Program-made: the position numbers and the translations under genes
Notes under the pieces: model-generated
The model's database searches: none
What the model was told of the DNA's origin: nothing
What the model saw: the letters and a program-made list of their open reading frames with translations, nothing else
Source of the DNA: Devosia sp. Root436
Lineage (GTDB): Bacteria; Pseudomonadota; Alphaproteobacteria; Rhizobiales; Devosiaceae
DNA: 64,000 nt
Direction: 5' to 3'
Assembly (NCBI RefSeq): GCF_001426345.1
Contig: NZ_LMEM01000011.1
Coordinates: forward strand, 186,001-250,000
In this document: positions 8,177 to 16,461 of the stretch, piece by piece
Position numbering within the stretch: position 1 is the stretch's first letter
Layout: the number at the start of each line of letters is the position of its first letter

Positions 8177-9057
8177 TGTTCGTTGGCCCGCAGGTCGAGA
8201 ACATAGAGCGTCAGCAGCTTGATATGGGTGGGCGACAGGCGCCCTTCCCATGACGGCATGGTGCCGGCGCGGCCATAATAGACCGAGTGGCGGATGGTGG
8301 CGCGGTCGCCGCCATAGGTCCAGTACTGGTCGGTCAGGTTGGGCGCGCCGGTCTCGGTCATGCCCCTGGCATCCTCGCCGTGGCAGCCGGCGCAATTGGC
8401 CGCGAAGACTTCGGCGCCATAGGCCAGGGTATCGGCGTCCATGCCGGCGGCCAGTTCGGGCTGCGACAGGGTTTCGACATAGCTCACCACGGCGTCGATA
8501 TCGGCCCGTTCCAGCATATGGTCGCGGCCAAAGGCCAGCATCTGGGCATAGCGCGTTTCCGGGCTCGTACCATTGATGCCGACGCGGATGGTCTCCGCCA
8601 CGGTTTCGGGATCATCCCCCCACATGGTGGGGGCGGCGACGAGGTTGGGGAAACCCGGTGTGCCGCGGGCATTGGTGCCGTGGCAGGCGGCGCAATTGTC
8701 GCCGAACAGGGCCGCGCCGGTTTCGCGGACAATGGCCATCAGTTCCGTGTCGGCCTGGATCGTGGCAAAGTCCTCGCTGTCGATGCGACTGGTCCAGCTT
8801 TCCCGTTCGGCGGCGGCCTCGGTCACGCTCCGCGTCACGGCCACGCGCTGGTCCACGCCCAACAAGCCCCGGAAATAGCCATTGATGCCCGGCCAGCTCG
8901 GCATGAGCACCGTCCAGGTGACGGAAAAGATGGTTGCCGTGATGAGGAAGGCCCAGAGCAGGCGCGGAACCGGGGTATTGAGTTCCTTGATGCCGTTCCA
9001 TTCATGGCCGGTGGTGGTCTGCCCCGAGACCTTGTCGCGTTCGATCAACCCCGCCAT
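8173..9057 (-). CDS. ccoP: Cbb3 oxidase diheme subunit CcoP (FixP)
   Basis: A 294-residue membrane-anchored cytochrome c. It has one membrane helix at about residues 32-53, then two c-type heme motifs, CAACH at 122-126 and CAGCH at 222-226. The N-terminal HEWNGIKELNTPVPRLLW is typical of CcoP. It passes electrons from cytochrome c to CcoO and the catalytic CcoN. Its start overlaps the end of ccoQ by 13 bases. Length is normal for the family. Confidence 0.97.
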   Translation of the reverse strand: MAGLIERDKVSGQTTTGHEWNGIKELNTPVPRLLWAFLITATIFSVTWTVLMPSWPGINGYFRGLLGVDQRVAVTRSVTEAAAERESWTSRIDSEDFATIQADTELMAIVRETGAALFGDNCAACHGTNARGTPGFPNLVAAPTMWGDDPETVAETIRVGINGTSPETRYAQMLAFGRDHMLERADIDAVVSYVETLSQPELAAGMDADTLAYGAEVFAANCAGCHGEDARGMTETGAPNLTDQYWTYGGDRATIRHSVYYGRAGTMPSWEGRLSPTHIKLLTLYVLDLRANEQ

Positions 9058-9221
9058 GGCCGGTCCTCCTCTTCGAGCACGGGGAGCTTGGCGGCTTCGT
9101 CAAAGCCCTTTTTGTTGGATGGCCAATAGGTCCAGACCAAAGCGATCACGCTGAGCGCGACGAGATAGAACAGGCCGAACGACTTGGAAAAGCCGACGAC
9201 GGTGTCGTGGTCGAATGGCAT
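9045..9221 (-). CDS. ccoQ: Cbb3 oxidase subunit CcoQ (FixQ)
   Basis: A 58-residue protein read directly from the minus strand: it begins MPFDHDTVVGFSKSFG, has one membrane segment (LFYLVALSVIALVWTYWP, residues 18-34) and continues with NKKGFDEAAKLPVLEEED. This is the usual size and layout of CcoQ, which stabilises the cbb3 complex. Its ATG overlaps the ccoO stop codon and its 3' end overlaps the ccoP start, giving the gene order ccoN-ccoO-ccoQ-ccoP. Confidence 0.92.
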   Translation of the reverse strand: MPFDHDTVVGFSKSFGLFYLVALSVIALVWTYWPSNKKGFDEAAKLPVLEEEDRPWRG

Positions 9222-9949
9222 TATTCGGCCTCCGGCTGGGGTTGATGGGCGGCGTCGGTCAGGTTGCCGAGCACCTGGAGATAGGCAACCAGCGCATCCA
9301 TGTCGGTAAGGCGTGTCGCCTCGCCGTCGAACAGGCGGATATTGGTGGCGTCGCCATAGCGCTCGGCCACGCCGCCGGCGGCGGCACTGTCCGGGTTGGC
9401 CTGGCCATAGGCGTCGAGCGGCGCATTGGCGATCTGCTCGTCGGTATAGGGCACGCCAACAGCGCGCAGGGCCGCCAGGTGTTCGCCAAGATCGTCCGTA
9501 TGGAGCTGCTCGCGCAGCAGCCAGCGATAGGCGGGCATCTTGGATTCCGGCACGACGTCGCGCGGATTGTTGAGGTGGATCGTGTGCCAGGCGTCCGAAT
9601 ACTTGTTGCCCAGCCGCGCCAGGTCCGGTCCGGTGCGCTTGGAGCCCCAGAGCTGGGGATGATCGTAGCTCGACTCCACCGCCAGCGAGTAGGGCCCGTA
9701 GCGCTCCACTTCGTCGCGCAGCGTGCGGATCATCTGGCTGTGGCAGGCATAGCAGCCTTCGCGGATATAGATGTTGCGCCCGGCCACTTCGAGCGGGGTG
9801 TAGACGCGCATGTCGGGCGCTTCTTCCACGGTCTCGTTGATGGTGAAGAGCGGCGCGATCTCGATCAGGCCGCCGATCGAGGCGACCAGCACGATGAAGG
9901 CGACAAGGCCGACCGCGCTGCGTTCGAGGTTATAGTGTAGGCCGAACAT
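9221..9949 (-). CDS. ccoO: Cbb3 oxidase monoheme subunit CcoO (FixO)
   Basis: A 242-residue membrane cytochrome c from the ATG at 9949, preferred over an upstream in-frame start at 10003 because MFGLHYNLER is the normal N-terminus and the gap to ccoN is then 4 bases. One membrane helix spans about residues 12-33; the heme motif CYACH is at 66-70 with the family context EGCYACHSQMIR. It carries electrons to CcoN. Confidence 0.97.
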   Translation of the reverse strand: MFGLHYNLERSAVGLVAFIVLVASIGGLIEIAPLFTINETVEEAPDMRVYTPLEVAGRNIYIREGCYACHSQMIRTLRDEVERYGPYSLAVESSYDHPQLWGSKRTGPDLARLGNKYSDAWHTIHLNNPRDVVPESKMPAYRWLLREQLHTDDLGEHLAALRAVGVPYTDEQIANAPLDAYGQANPDSAAAGGVAERYGDATNIRLFDGEATRLTDMDALVAYLQVLGNLTDAAHQPQPEAE

Positions 9950-9953
9950 GGAT

Positions 9954-11603
9954 CTATTCTCCGGCTTGCAAAGCGGGCTTGGCGGGAATGTCGAGCCCGG
10001 CATCTTCTGGTGCCGGTGCCGGTGCCGGCATGCGGATGGTCATCACGACATTGTAGAGGGCGGTCAGGGCACCGAGCAGGAACAGCAGGCCCCCGAAGGC
10101 GCGGGCAATGTAATAGGGGTGCATGGCCACGAGGCTATCGATGAACGAGTAGGTCAGGCCCCCGCTCTCGGTATAGGTGCGCCACATCAGGCCCTGGATG
10201 ACGCCCGAATTCCACATGGCGAAGACGTAGATGACAGTGCCTGACAGGGCGAGCCAGAAGTGGACCTCGACCAGCTTCTGCGAATAGATGCGCTCGCGCT
10301 TGAACATGGACGGCACGATGGAATAGAGCGAGCCGAAGGTGATCATGGCAACCCAGCCCAGCGCCCCGGCATGCACGTGGCCGATGGTCCAGTCGGTATA
10401 GTGGCTCAGCGAATTCACGGCGCGGATGGCCATGAACGAGCCCTCGAACGTGGTAATGCCGTAAAAGATCGCTGCCAGGGCCATGAAGCGCAGCACGGCG
10501 TCGTCGCGCACCTTGTGCCAGGCGCCGTTCAGCGTGAGCAGGGCATTGCCCGCCGAAGCCCAGCTGGGCACCAGCAGCACGACCGAGAAGGCCATGCCCA
10601 GCGTCTGCACCCAATGGGGCAGAGCGGTGTAATGCAGGTGGTGCGAACCGGCCCACATATACATGAAGGTGATGCCCCAGAAGCTGATGATCGACATCCG
10701 GTAGGAGAAGATCGGCCGGCCGGCGCGCTTGGGCAGGTAGTAATACATCATGCCCAGGAAGCCTGCGGTGAGGAAGAAGGCCACCGCGTTGTGGCCGTAC
10801 CACCATTGGGTCATGGCATCCTGCACGCCCGAGAAGAGCGAGTAGGATTTGGCGCTGCCCAGCGACACCGGCACGGCCAGGTTGTTGACGATATGCAGGA
10901 TCGCCACGACCAGGATGAAGGCCATGTAGTACCAGTTGGCCACATAGATATGCGGCTCCTTCCGGCGGGCGAGGGTCCGCATATAGATGGCGAAATAGAC
11001 CACCCAGACCACGACCAGCCAGATATCGGCATACCATTCGGGCTCGGCATATTCCTTGGACTGGGTCAGGCCCATCAGGTACCCGCTAGCGGCGATGACG
11101 CAGAAGAGGTTGTAGCCCAGCAGCACGAACCATGGGCTGATCTGGTCGGGCAGGCGCGCACGGGTGGTGCGCTGCAGCACATGGAAGGATGTGGCGATCA
11201 GCGCATTGCCGCCAAAGCCGAAGATGACGCCTGACGTATGGACGGGGCGCAGGCGCCCGAAGCTCAGCCACGGCACGTCGAAAGTCATGTCCGGCCAGGC
11301 CAGCAAGGCGGCGACCCAGAAGCCGACGCCCATGCCCACAACGGCCCAGAGCAGAGTGAGGATCAGGCCGACGCGGGTGGGCGCGTCGTAATATTCGTGG
11401 AGCCGCTCGGCGCCGGGCTCGGGCGCATCCCGGCCGCGCATGACGGCGATGAAGCCGGCCAGCCCTGCCGCCAGCACGATCCAGCCATGGATGCCCAGCA
11501 GGTCATTGCGCCCGCCAATGGCCATGGCCAGCCCGATCAGCCCCAGCGCCCCCAAGATCAGCATGGCCCAAAGCCGCTCGGCCCGTGTCAGATCTGCAAT
11601 CAT
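9954..11603 (-). CDS. ccoN: Cbb3 cytochrome oxidase catalytic subunit CcoN (FixN)
   Basis: A heme-copper oxidase subunit I of 549 residues with about twelve membrane helices. Diagnostic parts are QWWYGHNAVAFFLTAGFLG, the double histidine in AGSHHLHYTALPHW and TIGHVHAGALGWVAMITFGS. It reduces O2 to water with high affinity and pumps protons. The ATG at 11603 is preferred over the TTG six codons upstream, with a purine-rich ribosome-binding stretch just before it. It opens the operon ccoNOQP-x-DUF2189-ccoIS. An FNR/FixK-like dyad at 11679-11692 lies about 80 bases upstream. Confidence 0.97.
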   Translation of the reverse strand: MIADLTRAERLWAMLILGALGLIGLAMAIGGRNDLLGIHGWIVLAAGLAGFIAVMRGRDAPEPGAERLHEYYDAPTRVGLILTLLWAVVGMGVGFWVAALLAWPDMTFDVPWLSFGRLRPVHTSGVIFGFGGNALIATSFHVLQRTTRARLPDQISPWFVLLGYNLFCVIAASGYLMGLTQSKEYAEPEWYADIWLVVVWVVYFAIYMRTLARRKEPHIYVANWYYMAFILVVAILHIVNNLAVPVSLGSAKSYSLFSGVQDAMTQWWYGHNAVAFFLTAGFLGMMYYYLPKRAGRPIFSYRMSIISFWGITFMYMWAGSHHLHYTALPHWVQTLGMAFSVVLLVPSWASAGNALLTLNGAWHKVRDDAVLRFMALAAIFYGITTFEGSFMAIRAVNSLSHYTDWTIGHVHAGALGWVAMITFGSLYSIVPSMFKRERIYSQKLVEVHFWLALSGTVIYVFAMWNSGVIQGLMWRTYTESGGLTYSFIDSLVAMHPYYIARAFGGLLFLLGALTALYNVVMTIRMPAPAPAPEDAGLDIPAKPALQAGE

Positions 11604-11678
11604 GTTTCTGCCCTGCCTCAACTGCAGGCGCGAAGCCCGCTTTGTGCCCGAGGCGTAGCGAAAAAACCGCCCTGGTCT

Positions 11679-11692
11679 TTGATCCAGGACAA
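11679..11692. promoter_or_regulatory. FNR/FixK-type dyad upstream of ccoN
   Basis: TTGATCCAGGACAA keeps the left half-site TTGAT and CAA of the right half (two mismatches to the consensus). Exactly the same 14 bases occur in reverse at 37515-37528 upstream of a universal stress gene, which supports it as a real site in this genome. Confidence 0.6.
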
Positions 11693-11752
11693 AGATCGCG
11701 ACTTATCGCGCCCGCATGTGCAAGCCGCGCCGCCATGCTGCGGTGGTTTTGT

Positions 11753-11766
11753 TTGTCCGGCGACAA
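11753..11766. promoter_or_regulatory. Perfect TTGTC-N4-GACAA dyad between ccoN and the DUF2249 module
   Basis: TTGTCCGGCGACAA is a perfect 5-bp inverted repeat with four central bases. It keeps TTG-N8-CAA, the core described for NnrR/Dnr-like sites, but not the A of the FNR half-site. It lies about 100 bases before the DUF2249 start at 11866, so it may serve the rightward module. Confidence 0.45.
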
Positions 11767-11865
11767 AGTGGCGCGGGCCCGATGGCGCTAAGGCATGGTT
11801 CAGCCCGGGTTCTGGCCGCTGCCCGGCGCTCCTCCTGTCCGCGGCCGAACGGAGTAGTGACCGAT

Positions 11866-12117
11866 ATGTCCGAAACCGAGGCTTTCCCCTCCTTCATTGA
11901 TGTCCGCATCGTGCCGCCCGGCCAGCGCCATCCCCGCATCTTCGCCATGGCCCATGCCCTCGAGATCGGGGAATCCTTCACCATCATCAACGACCACGAC
12001 CCCAAGCCGCTGCATTACCAGTTGCAGGCCGAATATCCGGGCCAGTTCTCCTGGACCTATCTCGAAAGCGGTCCGGAAGTCTGGCGCGTGGAACTGGGGC
12101 GCCAGGCTGCCGCCTGA
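11866..12117 (+). CDS. DUF2249 domain protein
   Basis: An 83-residue protein starting MSETEAFPSFIDVRIVPPGQ. The segment IDVR...PRIFAMAHALEIGESFTIINDHDPKPLHYQLQ is the DUF2249 signature; the fold is related to TusA. Members sit in nitrite and nitric oxide reduction clusters, function unknown. The ATG at 11866 is chosen because translation from 11716 would run through the promoter region. It is the first gene of a rightward module with a 12-helix membrane protein, a double DUF2249 protein and a MIP18-type protein. Confidence 0.85.
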   Translation: MSETEAFPSFIDVRIVPPGQRHPRIFAMAHALEIGESFTIINDHDPKPLHYQLQAEYPGQFSWTYLESGPEVWRVELGRQAAA

Positions 12118-12174
12118 CGCATGCGGAGCAGGCGCGGCCCGGCCGCGCCGCTCCCCTTGCTGGAGATCACCGCC

Positions 12175-13533
12175 ATGCCCGGAGCAAGCCTTTCCCGTTG
12201 GACCCTCACCTATTTCGCCTGCGCCCTCCTCTGTCTGGTCGCGGCAGAAGGATTGATGGCCATGGGCTTCGGCTATCCGGGCGCGGCCATTGAAGCGCCG
12301 GAAACGCTGATCCTGGTGCATCTGGTTGCTATCGGCTGGCTGAGCCTGTTGCTCTGTGGGGCGCTGTTCCAATTCGTCCCCGTACTGGTGGCGCGGCCGC
12401 TCCTGGGCGAGGCGCTGCCGCCAGTGGCGCTGGTTTTCATCATTCTGGGCCTCACCGCGCTGCTGTCCGGTTTTGCCGGCATGGGTAGCCTTTTCGACAT
12501 CCCCGCCAGCGTCATGCCGCTGGGTGGGCTCCTGCTCATTATCGGCTTCGGGCTCGTCATTGTCTCGCTGGGCCGTACCCTCTGGGCTGCGCGTCCGCTG
12601 GCCATGCCGGCCCGTTTCGTCGTGGTGGGGCTGGCGGCGCTGGCCGCCACCGCGCTGTTCGGAGAAAGTTTCGCGCTCATCCTGTCCGGTCTGGTCGGGG
12701 GTGAGGCGGCCCTGTCGCTGCTGCTCAATGGCGTGCCGCTCCATGCTTTGCTGGGCTTGGGCGGGTGGATGAGTTTTACGGCCATGGGCGTCAGCTACCG
12801 GCTGCTGGCCATGTTCATGCTGGCGCCGGAAACCGAGCGTTTTTCGACCAGCGTGGTACTGGCCACCGGCACGCTGACCCTGGCGCTGGTGGCCGCGGGC
12901 ACGCCCTTTGCCATGGCGGCCGGGGCGGGCGTCGGGGGCATGCTGCTGGCCGCGGCGGTGATCGGCCTCTGTGCATTCGGCGTTTATGGCAGCGACATGC
13001 TGGCGCTCTACCGGCAGCGCAAAAGGCGCAATATCGAGCTCAATGCAATCGCCGCCATCGGTGCGTTTGGCGCGCTGCTTGCCGCCTGCTTGCTCCTGGT
13101 TTTCCTGCTGCTCTCAGGCAGCTTGCCCGCACATGTCGGGGCGCTGACCTATCTTTTCGCTTTCGGCTGGCTCGGGGGGCTGGGTCTGGCCAAGCTCTAC
13201 AAGATTGTCGCCTTTCTCACCTGGCTGGAATGTTTCGCGCCGGTGCTGGGCAAAAGGCAGACGCCGCGGGTGCAGGATCTGGTCGATGAGCGCCATGCCG
13301 CGCCGTGGTTCGGGGTCTATTACCTGGCCGTGGGCCTGGGCACGCTGACGCTGCTGGTGGACCTGCCGCTGGCCTTCCGGCTCTGTGCCTTCAGCCAGCT
13401 TGTCGCCACCCTGGCGATCATCCGCCATCTCTATCGCTCGCGCGAATTGCTCAATGTGCCGCCCGACCTGCGGCGCGGCTTCGTGCGGCCGCATCCCTTT
13501 TGGCCTCAACCCGTCGCGAGGAAACTGCCATGA
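12175..13533 (+). CDS. Polytopic membrane protein of denitrification module (oxidase-subunit-I-like)
   Basis: A 452-residue protein with about twelve hydrophobic helices. The ATG at 12175 is used because GGAG stands 10 bases before it; an in-frame ATG at 12121 adds arginine-rich residues. Histidines inside helices (ILVHLVAIGWLS at about residue 40 and PLHALLGLGGWMSFTAMG near 195) recall heme-copper oxidase subunit I or NnrS-like proteins, but the full set of heme and copper histidines is not evident. Its stop overlaps the next ATG, so it is coupled to the DUF2249 gene. Its role in nitrogen-oxide metabolism is inferred from context. Confidence 0.65.
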   Translation: MPGASLSRWTLTYFACALLCLVAAEGLMAMGFGYPGAAIEAPETLILVHLVAIGWLSLLLCGALFQFVPVLVARPLLGEALPPVALVFIILGLTALLSGFAGMGSLFDIPASVMPLGGLLLIIGFGLVIVSLGRTLWAARPLAMPARFVVVGLAALAATALFGESFALILSGLVGGEAALSLLLNGVPLHALLGLGGWMSFTAMGVSYRLLAMFMLAPETERFSTSVVLATGTLTLALVAAGTPFAMAAGAGVGGMLLAAAVIGLCAFGVYGSDMLALYRQRKRRNIELNAIAAIGAFGALLAACLLLVFLLLSGSLPAHVGALTYLFAFGWLGGLGLAKLYKIVAFLTWLECFAPVLGKRQTPRVQDLVDERHAAPWFGVYYLAVGLGTLTLLVDLPLAFRLCAFSQLVATLAIIRHLYRSRELLNVPPDLRRGFVRPHPFWPQPVARKLP

Positions 13534-14039
13534 ATGATCTCGAACTCGACGTCCGCCCCATCCTGCGCCATGGCGGGGAGCCGTTCGGCGCCATTATGGG
13601 CGCGGTGAACCGGCTGGCCAAGGGACAGCGGCTCAAGCTCTATGCCACGTTCAAGCCCGAGCCCCTGTTCCATGTCATGGCCAGCCAGGGCTTTTCCAAC
13701 GAGGCCAGCCCGCTCGAGGATGGCGAATGGATGGTGATCTTCACGCCTGTCGATGGCGAGCGGGGTGCCGTGGTCGAATCCAGCCCGGACTCGCCCGAGA
13801 CCTGGCCAGATCCGGCGCAGTATCTCGATTGCACCGAACTCGATCCGCCCGAGCCCATGGTGCGCATCCTGGCGCAGCTCGAAACCATGCCGCAGGGCGA
13901 GGTGCTGTTCGCGCTACTGGGCCGCGAGCCGATCTTCCTGTTCCCCGAACTCAGGAGCCGCGGCCATGCCTGGGCCGGTGATTTCGACGAGACCGGCGCG
14001 GCCTATCGGCTGATGATCCGCTCGGGAGGGCAGAAGTGA
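13530..14039 (+). CDS. Double DUF2249 domain protein
   Basis: A 169-residue protein that appears to carry two DUF2249-like units: residues 1-75 (LELDVRPILRHGGEPFGAIMGAV.. with LKLYATFKPEPL) and residues 100-165 (LDCTELDPPEPMVRILAQLE.. with LFALLGREPIFLFPEL). The ATG overlaps the stop of the membrane-protein gene, and the stop overlaps the GTG of the following gene. The biochemical function is unknown; a sulfur-carrier or metal-handling role is only suggested by the TusA-like fold. Confidence 0.75.
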   Translation: MNDLELDVRPILRHGGEPFGAIMGAVNRLAKGQRLKLYATFKPEPLFHVMASQGFSNEASPLEDGEWMVIFTPVDGERGAVVESSPDSPETWPDPAQYLDCTELDPPEPMVRILAQLETMPQGEVLFALLGREPIFLFPELRSRGHAWAGDFDETGAAYRLMIRSGGQK

Positions 14040-14344
14040 GCGCGGACAAGGTCGACGAGATCCGCCAGGCGCTCAAGGCGGTGATCGATCCCGAGCTGGG
14101 GCAGAATGTCGTCGACCTGGGCCTGATCTATGAGATCGAGGTGATCGACGATTGCGTGGTCCGCATCAGCATGACCACGACGACGCGCGGTTGCCCGGCC
14201 ACCGGCTACCTGAAGCAGGCGGTGCAGGACGTGGCCTGGGCGGTGCCGGGCGTGGAGTTTGCCGATGTCGAGCTCACCTATGATCCGCCGTGGTCGCCCA
14301 GCTTCATCGCGCCGGAAATCGCGGGCCTGCTCGGCGCGCGCTAG
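14036..14344 (+). CDS. MIP18/PaaD family iron-sulfur assembly-like protein
   Basis: A 102-residue DUF59 protein from a GTG start. The motifs DPELGQNVVDLGLIYEI near residues 18-34 and TTTTRGCPATGYL near residues 48-60 are the family signatures, and the cysteine in RGCPAT is the conserved one. Relatives help mature Fe-S clusters (for example SufT, PaaD). It ends a four-gene module with DUF2249 genes and ends directly against the convergent nnrS, so it may mature a cluster used in nitrogen-oxide metabolism. Confidence 0.88.
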   Translation: MSADKVDEIRQALKAVIDPELGQNVVDLGLIYEIEVIDDCVVRISMTTTTRGCPATGYLKQAVQDVAWAVPGVEFADVELTYDPPWSPSFIAPEIAGLLGAR

Positions 14345-15559
14345 TCATTCCGGCCGGTCGCGGCGCGTCCGCACCAGCACGGGGCCATATTCGGCCACAT
14401 AGAGCGCAAAGGCGACGATCCAGCACAGGCCGGTGGCCGAGAGCAGCTCGGTGGAATAATCCGGCCAGACGCTGGCCAGGGGGCGCAGCAGGGCGGTAAG
14501 GATCAGCGCGGCATAGCTGATGGCGGTGACGCGCGAGGCGGCGAGCGGCAGGCCGGTATGGCCCCGGGTCGCCCGGCTCATGATGGCCAGGGTCATGACG
14601 CCGATGGCGCCCACGGTAAAGACATGGAGCGAGGCCACCGGTTCAGTCCAGCCCATCTGCGCGGCGGCGATGGCGAGAAACCCCAGGGGCACGAAGGCAT
14701 AACCGAGATGCAGCACCAGGACGAGTTTTTCGTCCCAGCTCTGCCAGCCGCGCCAGCGCCACAGGCGCGCCAGATGCAAAAGGCCGGCCAGGAGACAGGC
14801 CAAAGCCGTCCAGATCGTGCCGGGCAGGGCGACCCAGAGCGCCAGTGCCGCCAGTCCTGTGAGCAAGGCCACGGTGTCGAAGCGGTTATAGGGGATGGGC
14901 AGGTCGATGACGTGGCGCTTGACCAGCCAGTTCCGCGTGAAGCTGGGAACGACGCGCCCGCCCATAATGGAAACCAGCATGACGAAAGCGCCGACCCCCA
15001 GCCGATTGGCAAGACCCGCATCACCGCCCAGGGCGATGAGTAGGTGAAAGCCGATATTGGCAATGGCGAGAGCAAGGATGCCGCCGAGGATCTTGAGGTC
15101 CTTCCACTTGCGGCCGGCGACGATTTCGCGGGCGCAGGTGGCCAGCAGCAGCGGCAGGAAGGCGGCATCGATCAGGATGGATGGGACGAGGCCCAAAAGG
15201 TCCGGCGCGAGCAGCGCCAGCCGCCCGGCACACCAGACGGCGAAGAGCGCGATCAGCGGCGTACCCGAAACCGGCAGGCGCCCTGTCCAGTTGGGTACGG
15301 CGGTCAGCAGGAATCCGGCCAGTGCGGCCGAGCTATAGCCGAACAGCATTTCATGGGCATGCCAGTTCGGCCCGCCATAGCTGCCGCCGATCTCCCAGCC
15401 AGCGGCCAGCGCGCCGATCCACAGGGCCATGGCGGCAATTGCCCAGAGCCCTGCCGCAAGGAAGAATGGTCGGAAGCCATAGGAAAAGATCACCGGGCCG
15501 CTGCGGGCGATGCCGCGCGGCACGGGGGTCCGCTTGGCGGCGGGGGCAATCTGGTTCAT
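14345..15559 (-). CDS. nnrS: NnrS family heme-copper membrane protein
   Basis: A 404-residue protein with about twelve membrane helices. It shows the NnrS features FSYGFRPFFLAAGLWA near residue 27, GPNWHAHEMLFGYSSAALAGFLLTAVPNW, GGRVVPSFTRNWL near residue 205 and HVFTVGAIGVMTLAIMSRATRGHTG. NnrS proteins bind heme and copper and protect against NO-related stress. It lies downstream of nnrR, nirV and nirK on the same strand. A weak TTG-N8-CAA dyad lies 62 bases upstream. Confidence 0.95.
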   Translation of the reverse strand: MNQIAPAAKRTPVPRGIARSGPVIFSYGFRPFFLAAGLWAIAAMALWIGALAAGWEIGGSYGGPNWHAHEMLFGYSSAALAGFLLTAVPNWTGRLPVSGTPLIALFAVWCAGRLALLAPDLLGLVPSILIDAAFLPLLLATCAREIVAGRKWKDLKILGGILALAIANIGFHLLIALGGDAGLANRLGVGAFVMLVSIMGGRVVPSFTRNWLVKRHVIDLPIPYNRFDTVALLTGLAALALWVALPGTIWTALACLLAGLLHLARLWRWRGWQSWDEKLVLVLHLGYAFVPLGFLAIAAAQMGWTEPVASLHVFTVGAIGVMTLAIMSRATRGHTGLPLAASRVTAISYAALILTALLRPLASVWPDYSTELLSATGLCWIVAFALYVAEYGPVLVRTRRDRPE

Positions 15560-15620
15560 GGCGGCTCCGGCGAACAGGGTGGCTCAGCGGGCGCTTTATA
15601 CCGGGCTTTGGCCAGCGTCT

Positions 15621-15634
15621 TTGTTCTGGCGCAA
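15621..15634. promoter_or_regulatory. Weak TTG-N8-CAA dyad upstream of nnrS
   Basis: TTGTTCTGGCGCAA keeps the TTG and CAA ends but neither full half-site. It is listed because it lies 62 bases before nnrS in a window where better copies precede other nitrogen-oxide genes. Confidence 0.3.
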
Positions 15635-15645
15635 GGATGGGACGC

Positions 15646-16341
15646 CTAGCTCTCGCCCTCGGCCAGAGTGGCAAGCCCCGCCGCGTCACGCACCAGCAGT
15701 TTCTGCCGCCCGCCTTCCACCAGCCCCTTGGCCTCCCAGGCGCTTAGAATGCGCGAGACCGTGTGGAGCGTGGTGCCGGTCATTTCGGCGATGTCCTGCC
15801 GGGAGATGGGGAAGTCGATGCGGATACCCCCGCCTTCCTTGCGGCCGGCCTGGTCGATCAGGCGCAGCACGGCATGGGCCACGCGGCGCTCGACCTCCTC
15901 GGTGGCCATTTCGCGGATGCGGGTATGGGCCTCCTGCAGGCGCTGGCCGATGGTCTGCATGGCGTTGACCGCCAGGTGCGGATTCTGCTCGACGAAAAGG
16001 CCCCAGACTTCGGTGGGCCAGCACAGGACGAGGCTTTCGGCCGCCGCGCTGGGCGTGCCCGGATAGTCTTCCCGCATCAGCGCCTTGGCAAAGCCGAAAA
16101 TGTCGCCGGGATGGACCACGCGCACGATGATCTGCTGGCCGTCGGAAGTGACCTGGGTCACCTTGAGCCTACCATGCAGCAGCAGGAAGAACTGGGTCGC
16201 CTTCTGCCCCTGCTCGAACACGGCTTCGCCAATCGGCACGCGGCGCAAGGTGGCGCGGGCGAGCAGCCGGTCGAGATCGGCGTCACTGAGCTTCTCGAAC
16301 ATCGGCAAGGCGCGCACGAGGCTGCGGTCAATTGCTGCCAA
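15646..16341 (-). CDS. nnrR: Crp/Fnr family regulator, NnrR/Dnr-like
   Basis: A 231-residue protein from a TTG at 16341 with AGGA nine bases before it; an ATG at 16302 is the alternative. It has a cyclic-nucleotide-binding fold (GEAVFEQGQKATQFFLLLHGRLKV, PGDIFGFAKAL) and a C-terminal winged helix ISRQDIAEMTGTTLHTVSRIL. There is no N-terminal cysteine cluster, so it is not an Fe-S FNR. In the recognition helix the usual E-x-x-S-R is H-T-V-S-R, fitting NnrR/Dnr proteins more than FixK. Its position between nirV and nnrS supports nitric-oxide control of this cluster. Confidence 0.8.
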   Translation of the reverse strand: MAAIDRSLVRALPMFEKLSDADLDRLLARATLRRVPIGEAVFEQGQKATQFFLLLHGRLKVTQVTSDGQQIIVRVVHPGDIFGFAKALMREDYPGTPSAAAESLVLCWPTEVWGLFVEQNPHLAVNAMQTIGQRLQEAHTRIREMATEEVERRVAHAVLRLIDQAGRKEGGGIRIDFPISRQDIAEMTGTTLHTVSRILSAWEAKGLVEGGRQKLLVRDAAGLATLAEGES

Positions 16342-16461
16342 GATCGGGGTCCTATCGTATTGACGGCCTTGCCATACACGATAGTCCCTGTCGCCGGTAT
16401 TCGGCAATCGGCCGCAGTCCCGCAGGGTTTCCCGCAAAGTGGGTACGGTTCTGACCAGGTT

